From positions 186,001 to 250,000 of the forward strand of contig NW_025954996.1 in NCBI RefSeq assembly GCF_022376445.1: DNA of 64,000 nt, in the 5' to 3' direction. Origin of the DNA: Fomitopsis serialis. Its lineage: Eukaryota > Basidiomycota > Agaricomycetes > Polyporales > Fomitopsidaceae. Under the pieces are notes generated by a model that was given only the letters and a program-made list of their open reading frames with translations, was not told the DNA's origin and ran no database searches. Shown here one piece after another: positions 34,816-45,273 of this stretch (positions within the stretch are counted from its first letter, which is position 1; every line of letters begins with the position of its first letter). A program made the position numbers and the translations under genes.

Positions 34816-36626
34816 AATTTGTCGTCCACTGAGCTTGACACAATGGGGCAATACCCACCTGATACCGGGACGGCGGCTGCGCTAACGACCGGCGCGTTTT
34901 CATCCATTGTGGGCCTGTCAAGAGGACACATAAAATACGCCATGTCTACCTGAGGACGATCTATGAGTAGGTAGTGTATGTGCTAGCATATGGACAGACA
35001 TCATGGCATGACATGCACGCAACTCAATGTTTGCTCACAAAATCCCGTGTATCCATAGTTAGACCGGAAGGACACCGATACTGTAGCATTCGTCTTGCGG
35101 ACTGGGCCGGCTTCAGCCTGCTGTGGGCATCTTTCCTTGACTCTTATGTTTCGGAGGACATGGATTACTGTATAGCTACATCGACGTAGTACCGTGCACG
35201 GATCATCCACCGATTACCTCAGGCTCGGCTGGACCGTCTGTATCTAGATTCTGTTAATATAAACTTCCAGCCTTTTGAAAATGTGAAGCTAGCTACATAA
35301 CATAGAGCATCAGCGCGACTAGTGTGTGAGCGTGGTGCGCGTACGCGTCGCGACGGCCAGTAGGTAATTTGTATCTCACGTGACCGTGATACCACTAGCG
35401 CATCTGAGTCTGGCCGCAGATCGAGAGACAGGCCGGGCCACATTGCATCCCCACGACCGTGCTCTTCTATGTCGCGCGCTGTATTCTCGTAGCCGATGTC
35501 GCCTTCTGAGCAATGTCAGGCTTCGAAGCATACAAGATACCTTTTCATTCGCGAAGCTGCTGCGCGCCAGACACGCGCGCACGAACACTTCGGATCCAGG
35601 ATGTGGTACAAATTGTTACCATTCAGGGATCCACAGGGGCATCCGAAGACCCATCAGTCACATCTGAGCACATTTCCGATGGCATGAGCGCGGAAGACGC
35701 CTTTACAACTCAGAAAATTAGTCAAGCGAGATGCCGGGAGACGGACAATTCGTGCGGACACCTTCCTTCACCTACACCGCCAGTTCGGAACCAGATGGCA
35801 GCCACCCGGCCCGGTCAGCCCCGCACATCCCCGCGGACACGCCCGAGCCAGCCGGCGTTCACGTGTGGTCCATGTTTGGAAGAAGATGGAGTTGCCGTGA
35901 ACTCATCGCCAGTCGGTCGCCAGATGGCTGAACAGGTGGTCGATGCCTGGATTCACGGCGTCCGGCCACTGTATATCATACCCTTATTTCATTTGTCCTC
36001 TCTCTTCTTGTCTACACAATTGGCCAGTCCAAGGCTCGGAGGGCTGCGTGGTTCACAAAGGTCACGGTGTGTATCGCAGCGATGTATCAAAAGTACATAA
36101 TGGCATCCAATTGAATCCTCTAGTCATCTTATTCACCCTCACTCCGGTCTCAATGCCCGACTTCCACATCGACCTGGGATTGACACCATCAAGGTCGGGC
36201 GTGTGAGGTATAGTTTGCCATGGTGTTGCCAAGGATCGAGAGGGAGGGTGGACGTGTTGCTCTGCAGCGCGCTCAGGACCGACGAGCGGTTGAAGAACCG
36301 TGTCCTGCCGCGCATACACCCGTCAGCACAACAAATCGCCTCCCAAAGTCGAAGCACACTCACAAGACACCCTTGTTCACGAACTCGGTGTTCAACTTGA
36401 ACACACCGCTGCTGTCAGCCGTGAACGCCATACCCTGCGAGCTTGGTATCGGTGTTGTGACGACGCAGCCCTCGTGGTTGTTCGCCGCGGTGGAGCAGTC
36501 CATGGAGGTGATAGTGTGAGTCAGTACAATATGCTCAGTGTCTCTGATAAAATACGCAGATATTATCCGAATGCGGTTGACGAAGAAATACATGTACTAC
36601 GAGTACATGCTTTCGCCAGCTGGCAG

Positions 36627-36694
36627 GTGCACATCGACTGAGGGGGTTGCGAGGGCACGACCGTGTGCTCACAGTCCGCTCTGTCGACGTGTAC
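36627..36694. repeat. Hairpin element, copy 1
   Basis: A 68-bp imperfect palindrome: GTGCACATCGAC on the left, CTCTGTCGACGTGTAC on the right. Its reverse complement matches copy 2 at most positions (shared GTCGACAGAG, GGACTG, CACGGTCG, CTCGCAA), so the two copies are inverted relative to each other. Confidence 0.75.
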
Positions 36695-36748
36695 GCAATG
36701 ACTATGCCACATGCGTAGTATGGATACAAAAATTTCGCCGGCCTCCAG

Positions 36749-36815
36749 GTGCACGTCGACAGAGTGGACTGCGAGCGCACGGTCGCGCTCTCGCAACTTC
36801 TCTGTCGACGTGCAC
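36749..36815. repeat. Hairpin element, copy 2
   Basis: A 67-bp palindrome with perfect 16-bp terminal arms: GTGCACGTCGACAGAG and its exact reverse complement CTCTGTCGACGTGCAC. Inner stems GCGAGCGC/GCGCTCTCGC lie around a short loop. Both copies are preceded by a TTTCGCC..CAG run, so they also show a short direct repeat. This could be a small MITE-like element or a structured RNA; no open frame explains it. Confidence 0.8.
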
Positions 36816-37087
36816 TTCGTGAGCGCCTTTGATTTCCTCTCGTGGTGCGCGCGTACTGATCAGCGAGGGGATGACCGTAAATATTGCAGGTGTTAGACTT
36901 AGCAAGAGCATGTACAGAATGCACCTGGCAGCGAGGACGGAAGTCTCGGGCATGTGTGCATAACAGTGAGTGATTGTAAGCGGGGACTCGGGCTCCACGT
37001 GGCTGAAAGGGGCACCTCGGTGATTCGAAGGCCTCTAAGACGACACCGATTCACTGCTTGTCCCGAGTGCGCCCTCTGCCTGTGAAG

Positions 37088-37915
37088 ATGTCCGATCCAC
37101 CTGTGTCGCCTCGACACGAGCCATCGGACAACTACATGTATGATCAACCGACTTGGTCAGACCTTGACGAAGGAAGGATCCCCGATGTTTACCGCGGACT
37201 GAGCCCTCCCCGCGAACCTCGCATTGCAAGCCTCATGTCGACATTCAGGACGGCAAAGTATGATTGTGCCCACTGTATATGTGTGATTCATACTCACCAA
37301 TGTTTGATGACAGACTATACAGGCATGGAGGGCCGCTTGATTCCCAATTACCTGCGAGTGACTTGGACGACGAGGATGAAGGAGTCACTCAGGCTGCGGG
37401 GGTCGACAACACTGGGGATGCCAATAGTAAGTCCTGTTTCATCCATTGATTTTTCAATGGCCGACCATGACATCCGGCAGACGAGCTTGCAGGGTACTCC
37501 CAGGAAGAAGCAAATGAGCGCCCTGTTGTACTTGATGCAGAGACGACGGTTGAAGGTACGATACTACGATCCTCTGACATTCATGTATTATATGCTCATA
37601 CAAGTTTGTACAGATCAAAAATCCGCGGAAGATACAATTAAGGAGTTGCGGGCGCAGCTTCGCCGAGCAGAGAACGAGGCATATGAATTCTGTGGCCGGT
37701 GGACGTATGCTCGTGCACGCATCTATCAACTGGAAAACTTCATTCCAGCAGCACAGCTCGCCAAACTTGGTCGGCCGCATCCGATCTTAGCCTTTGCGGC
37801 GGGAGAGAGAGAGAGGAGAGACGAGCGAGTAGTAGTCGTGGAAGGTCATGGACCAGGAGAGGATGATGTGTTGCCTGTCGTCGCGGGAGTGAAGCGGAAA
37901 TTTGGATCGTTGTGA
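37088..37915 (+). CDS. Hypothetical 219-aa coiled-coil protein
   Basis: Four exons, 37088-37257, 37314-37426, 37481-37555 and 37614-37915, with clean GT..AG introns of 54-58 bp and every phase in agreement. The N-terminus is acidic and proline-rich (MSDPPVSPRHEPSDNYMYDQ, WSDLDEGRIPDVYRGLSPP). Two more acidic segments follow (DLDDEDEGV, SQEEANERP). The C-terminal half is helical with coiled-coil character (AEDTIKELRAQLRRAENEA, YARARIYQLENF) and ends in a basic GVKRKFGSL. I do not recognise the family. Its stop is 68 bp from the stop of the converging 380-aa gene, and it may belong with the two genes to its right. Confidence 0.65.
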   Translation: MSDPPVSPRHEPSDNYMYDQPTWSDLDEGRIPDVYRGLSPPREPRIASLMSTFRTAKYDCAHCICVIHTHQCLMTDYTGMEGRLIPNYLRVTWTTRMKESLRLRGSTTLGMPIVSPVSSIDFSMADHDIRQTSLQGTPRKKQMSALLYLMQRRRLKVRYYDPLTFMYYMLIQVCTDQKSAEDTIKELRAQLRRAENEAYEFCGRWTYARARIYQLENFIPAAQLAKLGRPHPILAFAAGERERRDERVVVVEGHGPGEDDVLPVVAGVKRKFGSL

Positions 37916-37983
37916 CGCAATGTTATATATCTCAATTCGGAGGGGGTATAACAGATCTATTGACGTGCGATGTGATGCAGTTG

Positions 37984-39471
37984 TCAGCCTGAGCCTGTAC
38001 TCGGTGGAAGAGTCGTGGCGAGAGACTTTGCGAAATTGTTCAGTTGAACGTGATCGCGCGTCAACGCGGGGTCCTTGCTCAATGTCGACATGTCACCACC
38101 AGGCCAATACTTGCAATCCTTGTCCACGTATTTCTGAACAACCCTCCACGTGCATAATGAGTTGATAACCACGAGAACTGCATATTGTATTCGACTTACT
38201 TCGAAATTCCGGCGGCGTCTTTGCCTTTGGTACGAATCTTGCGCAGGGTTTCATCAACAACTGCCCAATAATTCTCGTTGTCGGGGTTGCTTTTGAGTAC
38301 GTCGCGCTGTAAGTTATCATTCATTAATGCTGTATGGGAAATTCTGTGCGTGTTCATACCAAGATCGCAATGCGTGCGCACAATGCTGCGGTGGCTACGA
38401 CACCCGTATGTTTCACCGACTTTGTACCAATCTGCACGATGGACTGCGTGAGCTTGACAAGATGTGTGCCTTTTTTATACGGTGCCTCCAGCTGACTGAA
38501 TTCGGAACGATTAAAGGACTTTTCAATCTGTGAGTGGACCCGACAGTCGTCAAATGTCAATGTCACCATTGGACGTGTTATAAAATCCTACTCACTCGCT
38601 TCTTGATATCACCTTTACGCTGTGTGAGACAGTGACGTGCACAATCCTCGAGAATCGCCCACTTCCCGTCGTCGGTGTGTCGTGCATTGGCCAAGTGAGT
38701 GCCTGAAAGAAGCTTGGTTTCGACGAGGGCCTACAAATCATTCAGTTGCAACAGTGGTTGGCGTGATGCATAAGTCACTTACCATGACTTTGTTGACAGG
38801 TACGTCACCATCATATATCCCAATCTCCGAACACAACAGAAGCCGAATGGCATACTTGTTGATATTGGTCTGCACGGTGAATAGATTGTTGAGTCATCTG
38901 CACTGGTTTGTCGTTGCATCAATGAGATGGAACCACGAACCTTTAATTCGTCTGGAATCTTCCAAGGCCCCTCAGGAGCGGTGAGAGCTCCGAGCGACTG
39001 CGCAATAGCAAGTGCGGTCGCATATGCCATGACTTGGCGTTCCGAATCTCCAGCCTGTGGTACAGCCGAGTGTTTGACGTTGACAACGAACTCATATAAA
39101 TATTATCAGGCTTCAGGTAACTGCTCAGTGCTCACCAATATGAACCGTTTCAGCTCCCCTTTGGCCTCTGGCGTGAGCCGTTTGGCGGCAGCCTGAGCAT
39201 CGAGATATTGAAGTTCAGCATCCCGTCGCAACGTTGCAGATTGCAGCGGTGTCGTGCTTGGGTTCTCCGGCGGGAGCACCGAGTCATTGTCGTTGAGACC
39301 TGGAGAAGGTGAGACACGGGGTGAAGGTGTTGCCGAGGTAATGTCATTGCTGACAGGACCCAGGTCGGCATCTTCTTGAATCGGTAAGGCAGCAGCCGGT
39401 TCCAATGGAGAGGATAGTGGAAGCTGCTGTGTGGGGTCATCGAGAAATGCATCAAGGTCGTCGTGGTCCAT
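37984..39471 (-). CDS. Hypothetical 380-aa protein, divergent partner of the zinc-finger gene
   Basis: Seven exons (minus): 39471-39136, 39090-38941, 38869-38783, 38730-38596, 38527-38360, 38306-38200 and 38143-37984. They sum to 381 codons with all phases matching, which is strong evidence for a real gene. The first 90 residues are acidic and low-complexity (MDHDDLDAFLDDPTQQL, then serine/proline-rich). The remaining 290 residues form a compact, mostly helical domain with segments LTPEAKGELKRFILF, MAYATALAIAQSLGAL, INKYAIRLLLCSEI, ILEDCARHCLTQRKGDIKKR and ENYWAVVDETLRKIRTKG. No known catalytic motif is visible. It starts 172 bp from the zinc-finger gene on the other strand, so the two are probably co-regulated. 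I infer an accessory protein of a transposon-like module; the function is unknown. Confidence 0.72.
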
Positions 39472-39643
39472 GGCACAAAGGACGACCAGGATGGACTGAG
39501 TGAATGAAAGGTGAGGAGGAGGAATCAGGTGAAGGTGACAATGCAATTGACTTTTCAGGTGCGCGGCAAAGTCGACAGCGGAAAGTGCCGCGGATTGGCA
39601 CTCACCAAAACTGGACATCGGCGAGCTGTACAGTCGTAAAGCC
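39472..39643. promoter_or_regulatory. 172-bp divergent promoter of the 380-aa and zinc-finger genes
   Basis: Both ATGs face outward from this short interval, so both promoters, and probably shared control sites, lie here. No known motif was identified. Confidence 0.55.
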
Positions 39644-42600
39644 ATGCCTGCTGCTCGGAAAGCTCTGCCAGAGGGCCACGGTGAGAATCATTGAATGCCT
39701 GACAGTAGTGATCAATACTTACACTCGTATAGGACTCGAGGAGTTGCCAGATGGCAGCATCCTTTGCACAGTCTGTACCTCTATAAGCAGCCATGGTGCA
39801 TGCACCATCCAGCGCAACGGGATTCAGCGGCATATCAACCAGAGCGAGCGTCATAAGAAAGCTTACCTCGTGTCCCAGGAACGTCACGAGGAAGAGCAAC
39901 GCAGTCTGCGGGCAGCAAGAGATCGTGACCTCACTGCTGCAGCATTACAGCCTGTCGATCCAGCAGAGATACAAAGACAAGCTCAGTCTCGCTTCAATGG
40001 CGCCGAGACGTCCGAGGGATTCACTGGGATCAACACACACAATGAGATTCTTTATGACCAGCTCGGAGATGTTCTTATGTTCTCTGCAGGCGAAGACGAC
40101 GAAGCGATTCGAGAGGCTGCTTTATCGCACGAAATTGAGCACTTCGACATGTATGGCCAAACAGTGAACCTACCAGCATATTTTGGGCCCGACTTCTTCC
40201 TCCAGGATGACGACGAAACTGGCGAGGATTTTGATGCAACAAGGACCAATGTTGCAGACATGTTTGACGAGCTCGGTGTGTCACCATTAGCCCAGTTATG
40301 CATAGACACAGATATGTCGACTGACCTTGCCTGTCTAGCTTTGTCTGACTTTGATATCGAAGACAATACGGAGCTCAACAGCTCGACAAGCTCAAAACCC
40401 GGTGATCAGTGGTATCCATACGGATCAAAAGTGGTACATATGCGCAGTCGGTACCACTGAGACCGAGGGAACTGACCACCCACCAGACGTTTGTTCTCGA
40501 CATGCTGGACAACATGCCGCGTCTACGACTGTCAACTGATCATCTAAAACTCTTCATCTGGGCCCTCAATGAGCTGGGAGTTTCTGATGTACCGTCATTC
40601 AAGCGGTTTCGGGAGACACAAGATCGGCTCACCAAGCTTTCAAATGTTCGCACGAACCTGCGAAAGTCACCGGAAGGCGAGCCGTTCTACCAGAATTCCA
40701 TCCCGGACTTGCTCGGTTTGGTAAGCGACTCAGTTTGTCCTCGGATGTCACCTCACCAAAGACAACCTTCGTTAACCTTCGTTAGGATTGGGCAAACCCC
40801 GAAATTCGACCATGGATCGAAGAATATCCTGTCAGGTCAACCAGAGTCAGCGAATCATTCCATAGTGGTAAATGGGTCGAGAAGATACCATCCGAAATGC
40901 AGGCCCCAATGTGGGCCGATGGAGGGAAGCATTATTACCTTGGCGAGCTGGCGCAGTTGGCCGACGGACGCTTTGTAATCCCACAAGCATGGTTCCGGAA
41001 GGTCTAACACGGAGAAGTATTCTTTGATGCTCTCGAGGTAGTTCAAAACGGTCAATCGGTGAGTGCCACCTCATGTACAACCTATAACTCACTTGGTTGA
41101 CCCTGCGAGATACAGCTACGCATTCACACCAATTCCCTGCTCGAAATCAGTACCTTGCAGTTGGTTTACAACTGTTTCGAGCTCGCAGACCGGTCATACG
41201 AACTGACTGACTCTGGTAAGCATGTTCTCATGTATAGCTACACAGACGTGTTGTATAAGCGAGCACTGACCTGAAAAACAGGAGCCGAGCTGCCAGAAGG
41301 TGTGTACCCCGGCGCCAACCCATTGCGCGAGTTTTCCAAAGGCCGCCGGATGTATACAAGCTTTGTAAAGGCCTGGGGAGATGATGTATCAGGAAATCGA
41401 AGCAAGCAGTATAACGAACACACCAACATATACTTCGCACATGCCAATCTTCCTCATGCCAAGCTGTCACAGGAGTACTTCGTGCAATTCGCATCGACGT
41501 CACCGACAGCCAGTGCCGTCGATCAGTTTGGGGCCCTCATGAAAGATACCGAGTAAGCAAGACTCAGACGTCACTGATTGACATGGCTTTGACTCACCCA
41601 AATGAACACAGGGAGTGGCATCTCGTATATGACTGCGACCTCGGGGAGGAGATCATGATTCGGATAGTCCCGTTACTCTTTCCAGCCGATAACCCTCAAC
41701 AGTCCGAGCTGTGCTCGCACATTGGTCTAAAAGGGAATTCTTGGTGTCGGAAGTGTACCCTCGGTGGGACAGACCGAGAGAGAGAGACCGATGAGGTATA
41801 TCATCAGCATTTCTCCGTGAGTAGCATCAACACAATTCATCGCACCGTACATGATTTTTTTTGCTAATTGCTATGTATCAGCCATCAAGGCTGAGGACGG
41901 CCATCGAAACACGGGCAGCAGTGATTGCTCAGCTGAGATTGGCTGCTCTTGGTGTTGCGAAAGACGTTGAGGATCTGCAAACCAAGACGGGCGTCAAAGA
42001 CAAGCTCGCTGAACGCTGGATACAGCAACTGCTGCAACGTGCGAGGGAGGAACAACAGCTCCGCCTCTACAATCGTGAGACACGAGACCCGCGTCTGAAT
42101 CAGCGCAATCACCCTAACCGGGCAGCGATCGTGAAAACAATCAAGGAGACGATTCAAGAAGAACTTCTGCAGTGGGTTGTGGCACAGCCGAGCGAGGATT
42201 ATAACACCTTACCACCAGATTCCCGTAAACACTCCTCCATCACTCATATCGCTTCACGCTGACGACTGTACCATACTAGCGTGGAGAACGACATTCAGGC
42301 CAGGTATTCATTACAATTCTCTCCTTGTGCTCAAAGGTCAGTGGGCACCGTGCGACCGAGAGGACATGCGCACTCACACGGTCGGAGTACAGCCGGCGAC
42401 ATACATGCAGATACTCCCGTCGAAATACTGCACACTTATCTCCTTGGCGCCGACAAGTATGCCTGGCACCATCTGCACTCATCATGGAAGCCTGCACAGC
42501 ACGAATTATTCGCCACGCGCCTGCGTTCCGCTTCAATTGAAGGACTCAACATACCACCTGTTCGCGCCTCGTATATTGTGCAATACAAGAACGGTCTCAT

Positions 42601-44265
42601 TGGCAAGCACTTCAAGGCTTTACAGCAACTCGGTATCTTCCAGCTCGATGACGCCCTGTGCAATGATCTTGTGTTTGATCTCTGGAGAGCAACAGGTGAG
42701 CTGGGGGCAATGCTCTGGTACGACGAGATAGAAAACATGGAAGAGTACCTGGTAATCATGCCTCATTGTGTTCTCGCTTTCGCACTGATTTTGGAACCGT
42801 ATCCCAGGCCGATCTCGAAACGCTCATTGCCAACGTCCTCGACATCTGGTCTGTGATTGATCCTAAGCGCATCTTCGTCAAGCCCAAGCTCCACACCTTA
42901 CCTCACATCCTCGCTGATGTTCGCCTGCACGGACCACTCATCCTGTATGCCACGGAGATCTTCGAGTGCTTCAACGCCGTGTTCCGCCTCTGTAGTGTCC
43001 TGTCGAATCATCAAGCCCCAAGTCGTGATATCGCATGGACATTCGCAGACCTGGGTCGTTTCAAGCACGCAGTGAGTGGTGGTTGGTGGAAGGATGAGTC
43101 GGGGAGACACGTACGTGCTGGTGAGAAGGTTCGGCAGTATTTCCAAAACGTCGAAGTGCAGCGGCGCCTGGGATACGTCGCGCGCTCCGTCGCTAGCGCA
43201 GGTAAGTGTCGGAGCTGTACACATGACATGGGAAGACTCACACGGAGTTCACGTCATTATGATTTTATAGGAACAGTGCATTGCAAGAAGAAAGATCAGA
43301 CGCATGGGAAAGAGCTTCTATGGGCGAACTTACCATACCTGCGCAGCATGACGATCGACAGCATCCAGCTCGAGACAGGGAGCAAATGGTTCAATTCGAC
43401 GTCCGTAATCTCGCAGCACAATGAGCGATGTGCTGAAGGCTCGTGGGTCTTCTGTAATCGAAACGTGAGCAGATCGCACCCCGACCGTCATTAAGACTTA
43501 CGGAGAACCTGTCGTTACGAACTTAGGGACGCATGTTGATTGGCCGGATTGTGCGAATTATGACACCGGTGCCGCAAGCCCTGGTCCACACCGAAATAGC
43601 TGTTGTCGTCGTTGAAGAATTCACGTTGCCGAACAGCTGCCATCCGCGTTTCAATATGCCCGAACTGACCAAGCACAATGAGGAAGCGACTTACACGGCA
43701 TTGCTCCCCTCCGTAAGTCTCATTGTTGAATCCAAGAGGTTTCATTCACTAACTGCGGCATCCGGTGCCCTAGGAAGTGATGTTCATTGTGAACGTGCAG
43801 CACAATTGCCTGGACGGAAAGTGTCGTCCTACTGGCATCCGGCGATGCGTTCGTGAGCGAATGGAGACCGAGATCACGCAAACATTCATTGAACACACCA
43901 ACGACACGCACTATATCCTCAATATGCACGCGCTGCACAATGCCAGGCTCATTCGGAAGGTCTTACCGCGCCACCTGACAAAGCCGACCCCATATCTGAA
44001 CAATCGGAATGATGAACATAAGAAGATGGCTGCCTCGTTGCGGGCTGCCCAAGATGTCCAGCGAGCCAAAGAGGCGGCCGCGCGCAAGGAACGCGCGAAT
44101 GCTCGTCTCGGCAAAGCGCCTGCTGGCCAAAATTCCGGCGCCAGCATCCCTGCAGAGATGATGTCGACTAGCCACGACGGCACTAGCAGCGAACATCAAA
44201 TCGCATCAATGGACTCGCCGACTGCGGCGTCAACTGTTCGCAGTACGACGCAAACAGTGGGCTGA
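39644..44265 (+). CDS. Large zinc-finger transposase-like protein, one in-frame stop
   Basis: Fourteen exons: 39644-39680, 39733-40430, 40487-40720, 40786-41058, 41116-41215, 41282-41552, 41612-41816, 41882-42224, 42280-42336, 42393-42751, 42808-43201, 43271-43464, 43527-43712 and 43774-44265. They total 1281 codons with every phase matching. The N-terminus has a BED/C2H2-like finger, C24-X2-C27-X18-H46-X6-H53. Later conserved blocks are DMLDNMPRLRLS, SKQYNEHTNIYFAHANLPH, CSHIGLKGNSWCRKC, EILHTYLLGADKYAWHH, IVQYKNGLIGKHFKALQQLG, TEIFECFNAVFRLCSVLSNH and SRDIAWTFADLGRFKH. The tail is basic and alanine-rich. From memory this is a repeated, poorly named Agaricomycete family; I infer a transposase-type protein, related in style to KDZ/CACTA elements but not assignable to them. 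An in-frame TAA at 41005-41007 (codon 397) interrupts exon 4 while the frame stays open and conserved-looking on both sides, so the copy may be newly dead or the base miscalled. Confidence 0.72.
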
Positions 44266-45273
44266 ACTCGTCTCGAGCCATCTGACGACACAGGCCTCGT
44301 GCGTATATCTTATGCACGCACCAATATTAGATGCTGGTATTAATCATTACTCTCAGTATCACACACGAAAATCCACTACAAGATTTCCACCTTTCAGGCC
44401 GTCGTCGTACTGATACACACGAGCCTTTTCCGACCACAAGTCGAACGCGCGAGTCGTCGACATCAACAATCCATGGCTGACGCAGTTCGAGTCATCTATT
44501 ACCTTGTACCATTAATTCAAGCTTAATGCCAACACTGAGATTACATTTGGACGTGAACGAGAGATGTCTAAGAGCCATAGCCACTCATGATAGCCACCCC
44601 GACGACAGGCATTATGACCATAACATAGCCACCCCGACGGCAGATGGACGACGTCGGGGGACAACATGGCAGCCATCTGATAAGATACAGCTGGGCCCTC
44701 GATGGCAGAGACGTGTCGTCCACATGGGCGCTTCACGTGTCTACCACACCGCTCATGCCACCTGGCTGACAGGTGGTTTCGAACTGGCGGTGTATCCTCT
44801 CACGTCCTTGTGCAGTCTCCCAATCAAGAGCGGCGACTGTCGATTTTCACTCGGCTCACCTGTCAACATTTCAGTGCGCAGTGCCGAGCCTCAGTTTCTT
44901 ATAGTGCTCTTACCTAGCGTTCCTCGCAGCTTTCATGGACCATTGGTCGCAGCGTTCGCCCGACCTCTTCACCTGAGGCCCATCAAGTTATGCCACCGGC
45001 ATTCTGCGACAGATATGACAACTGTGATCAGGAGCACAGACTTCGCTCAAAAACTTGAAGGGACGGAGCTGGGCACATCGTTGTCACCGCTGTCTCCGTC
45101 TTCGGAGGACCTGCGAGCTTCGGAGCGTTCTTCGATCCACGAGAAGAGGACACGGAAACGAGACTAGAGAAACCACAAAGACAGGTGAATACGCTACATA
45201 CAACACGCACAACTGAATGTATAAAATTACTGCTCGTAATAGCGGCAAGCGGACCAGGAGCGAAGGTGCTGGA
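44266..45273. other. Intergenic region with short direct repeat
   Basis: A long plus-strand open frame (44526-45167) has no domain and no exon structure, so it is not called. A 19-bp imperfect direct repeat (ATAGCCACCCCGACG(A/G)CAG) occurs at 44590-44608 and 44625-44643. A CGTCGGGGG complement follows near 44661, so this spot can fold. No terminal inverted repeat matching the left side of the 37-44 kb trio was found. Confidence 0.4.

Larger units (their letters stand above)
34816..37087. other. 2.3-kb intergenic region with unassigned open frames and hairpin elements
   Basis: A 195-codon plus-strand frame (35513-36100) and a 66-codon frame (35731-35931) are proline/serine-rich and show no domain, so I do not call them genes. 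The stretch 36600-36820 carries two hairpin-forming elements, listed separately. The end is the 5' region of the gene at 37088. Confidence 0.4.

Noticed and set aside
35513..36100. 195-codon plus-strand frame after the velvet gene
   Set aside because: Low-complexity composition and no recognisable motif or splice structure; too weak to call a gene.
42177..42300. Apparent frameshift in the transposase-like gene after DYNTLPPDS
   Set aside because: A 55-bp intron (GTAAAC..ACTAG, 42225-42279) with a good branch site restores the frame exactly.
37088..44265. Terminal inverted repeats bounding the three-gene module
   Set aside because: I compared the flanks near 36,900-37,090 and 44,266-44,700 by eye and found no matching inverted pair, so transposon ends are not claimed.
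44526..45167. 213-codon plus-strand frame next to the ING gene
   Set aside because: No domain, no introns in an intron-rich genome, and it ends against the ING 3' end; likely chance.
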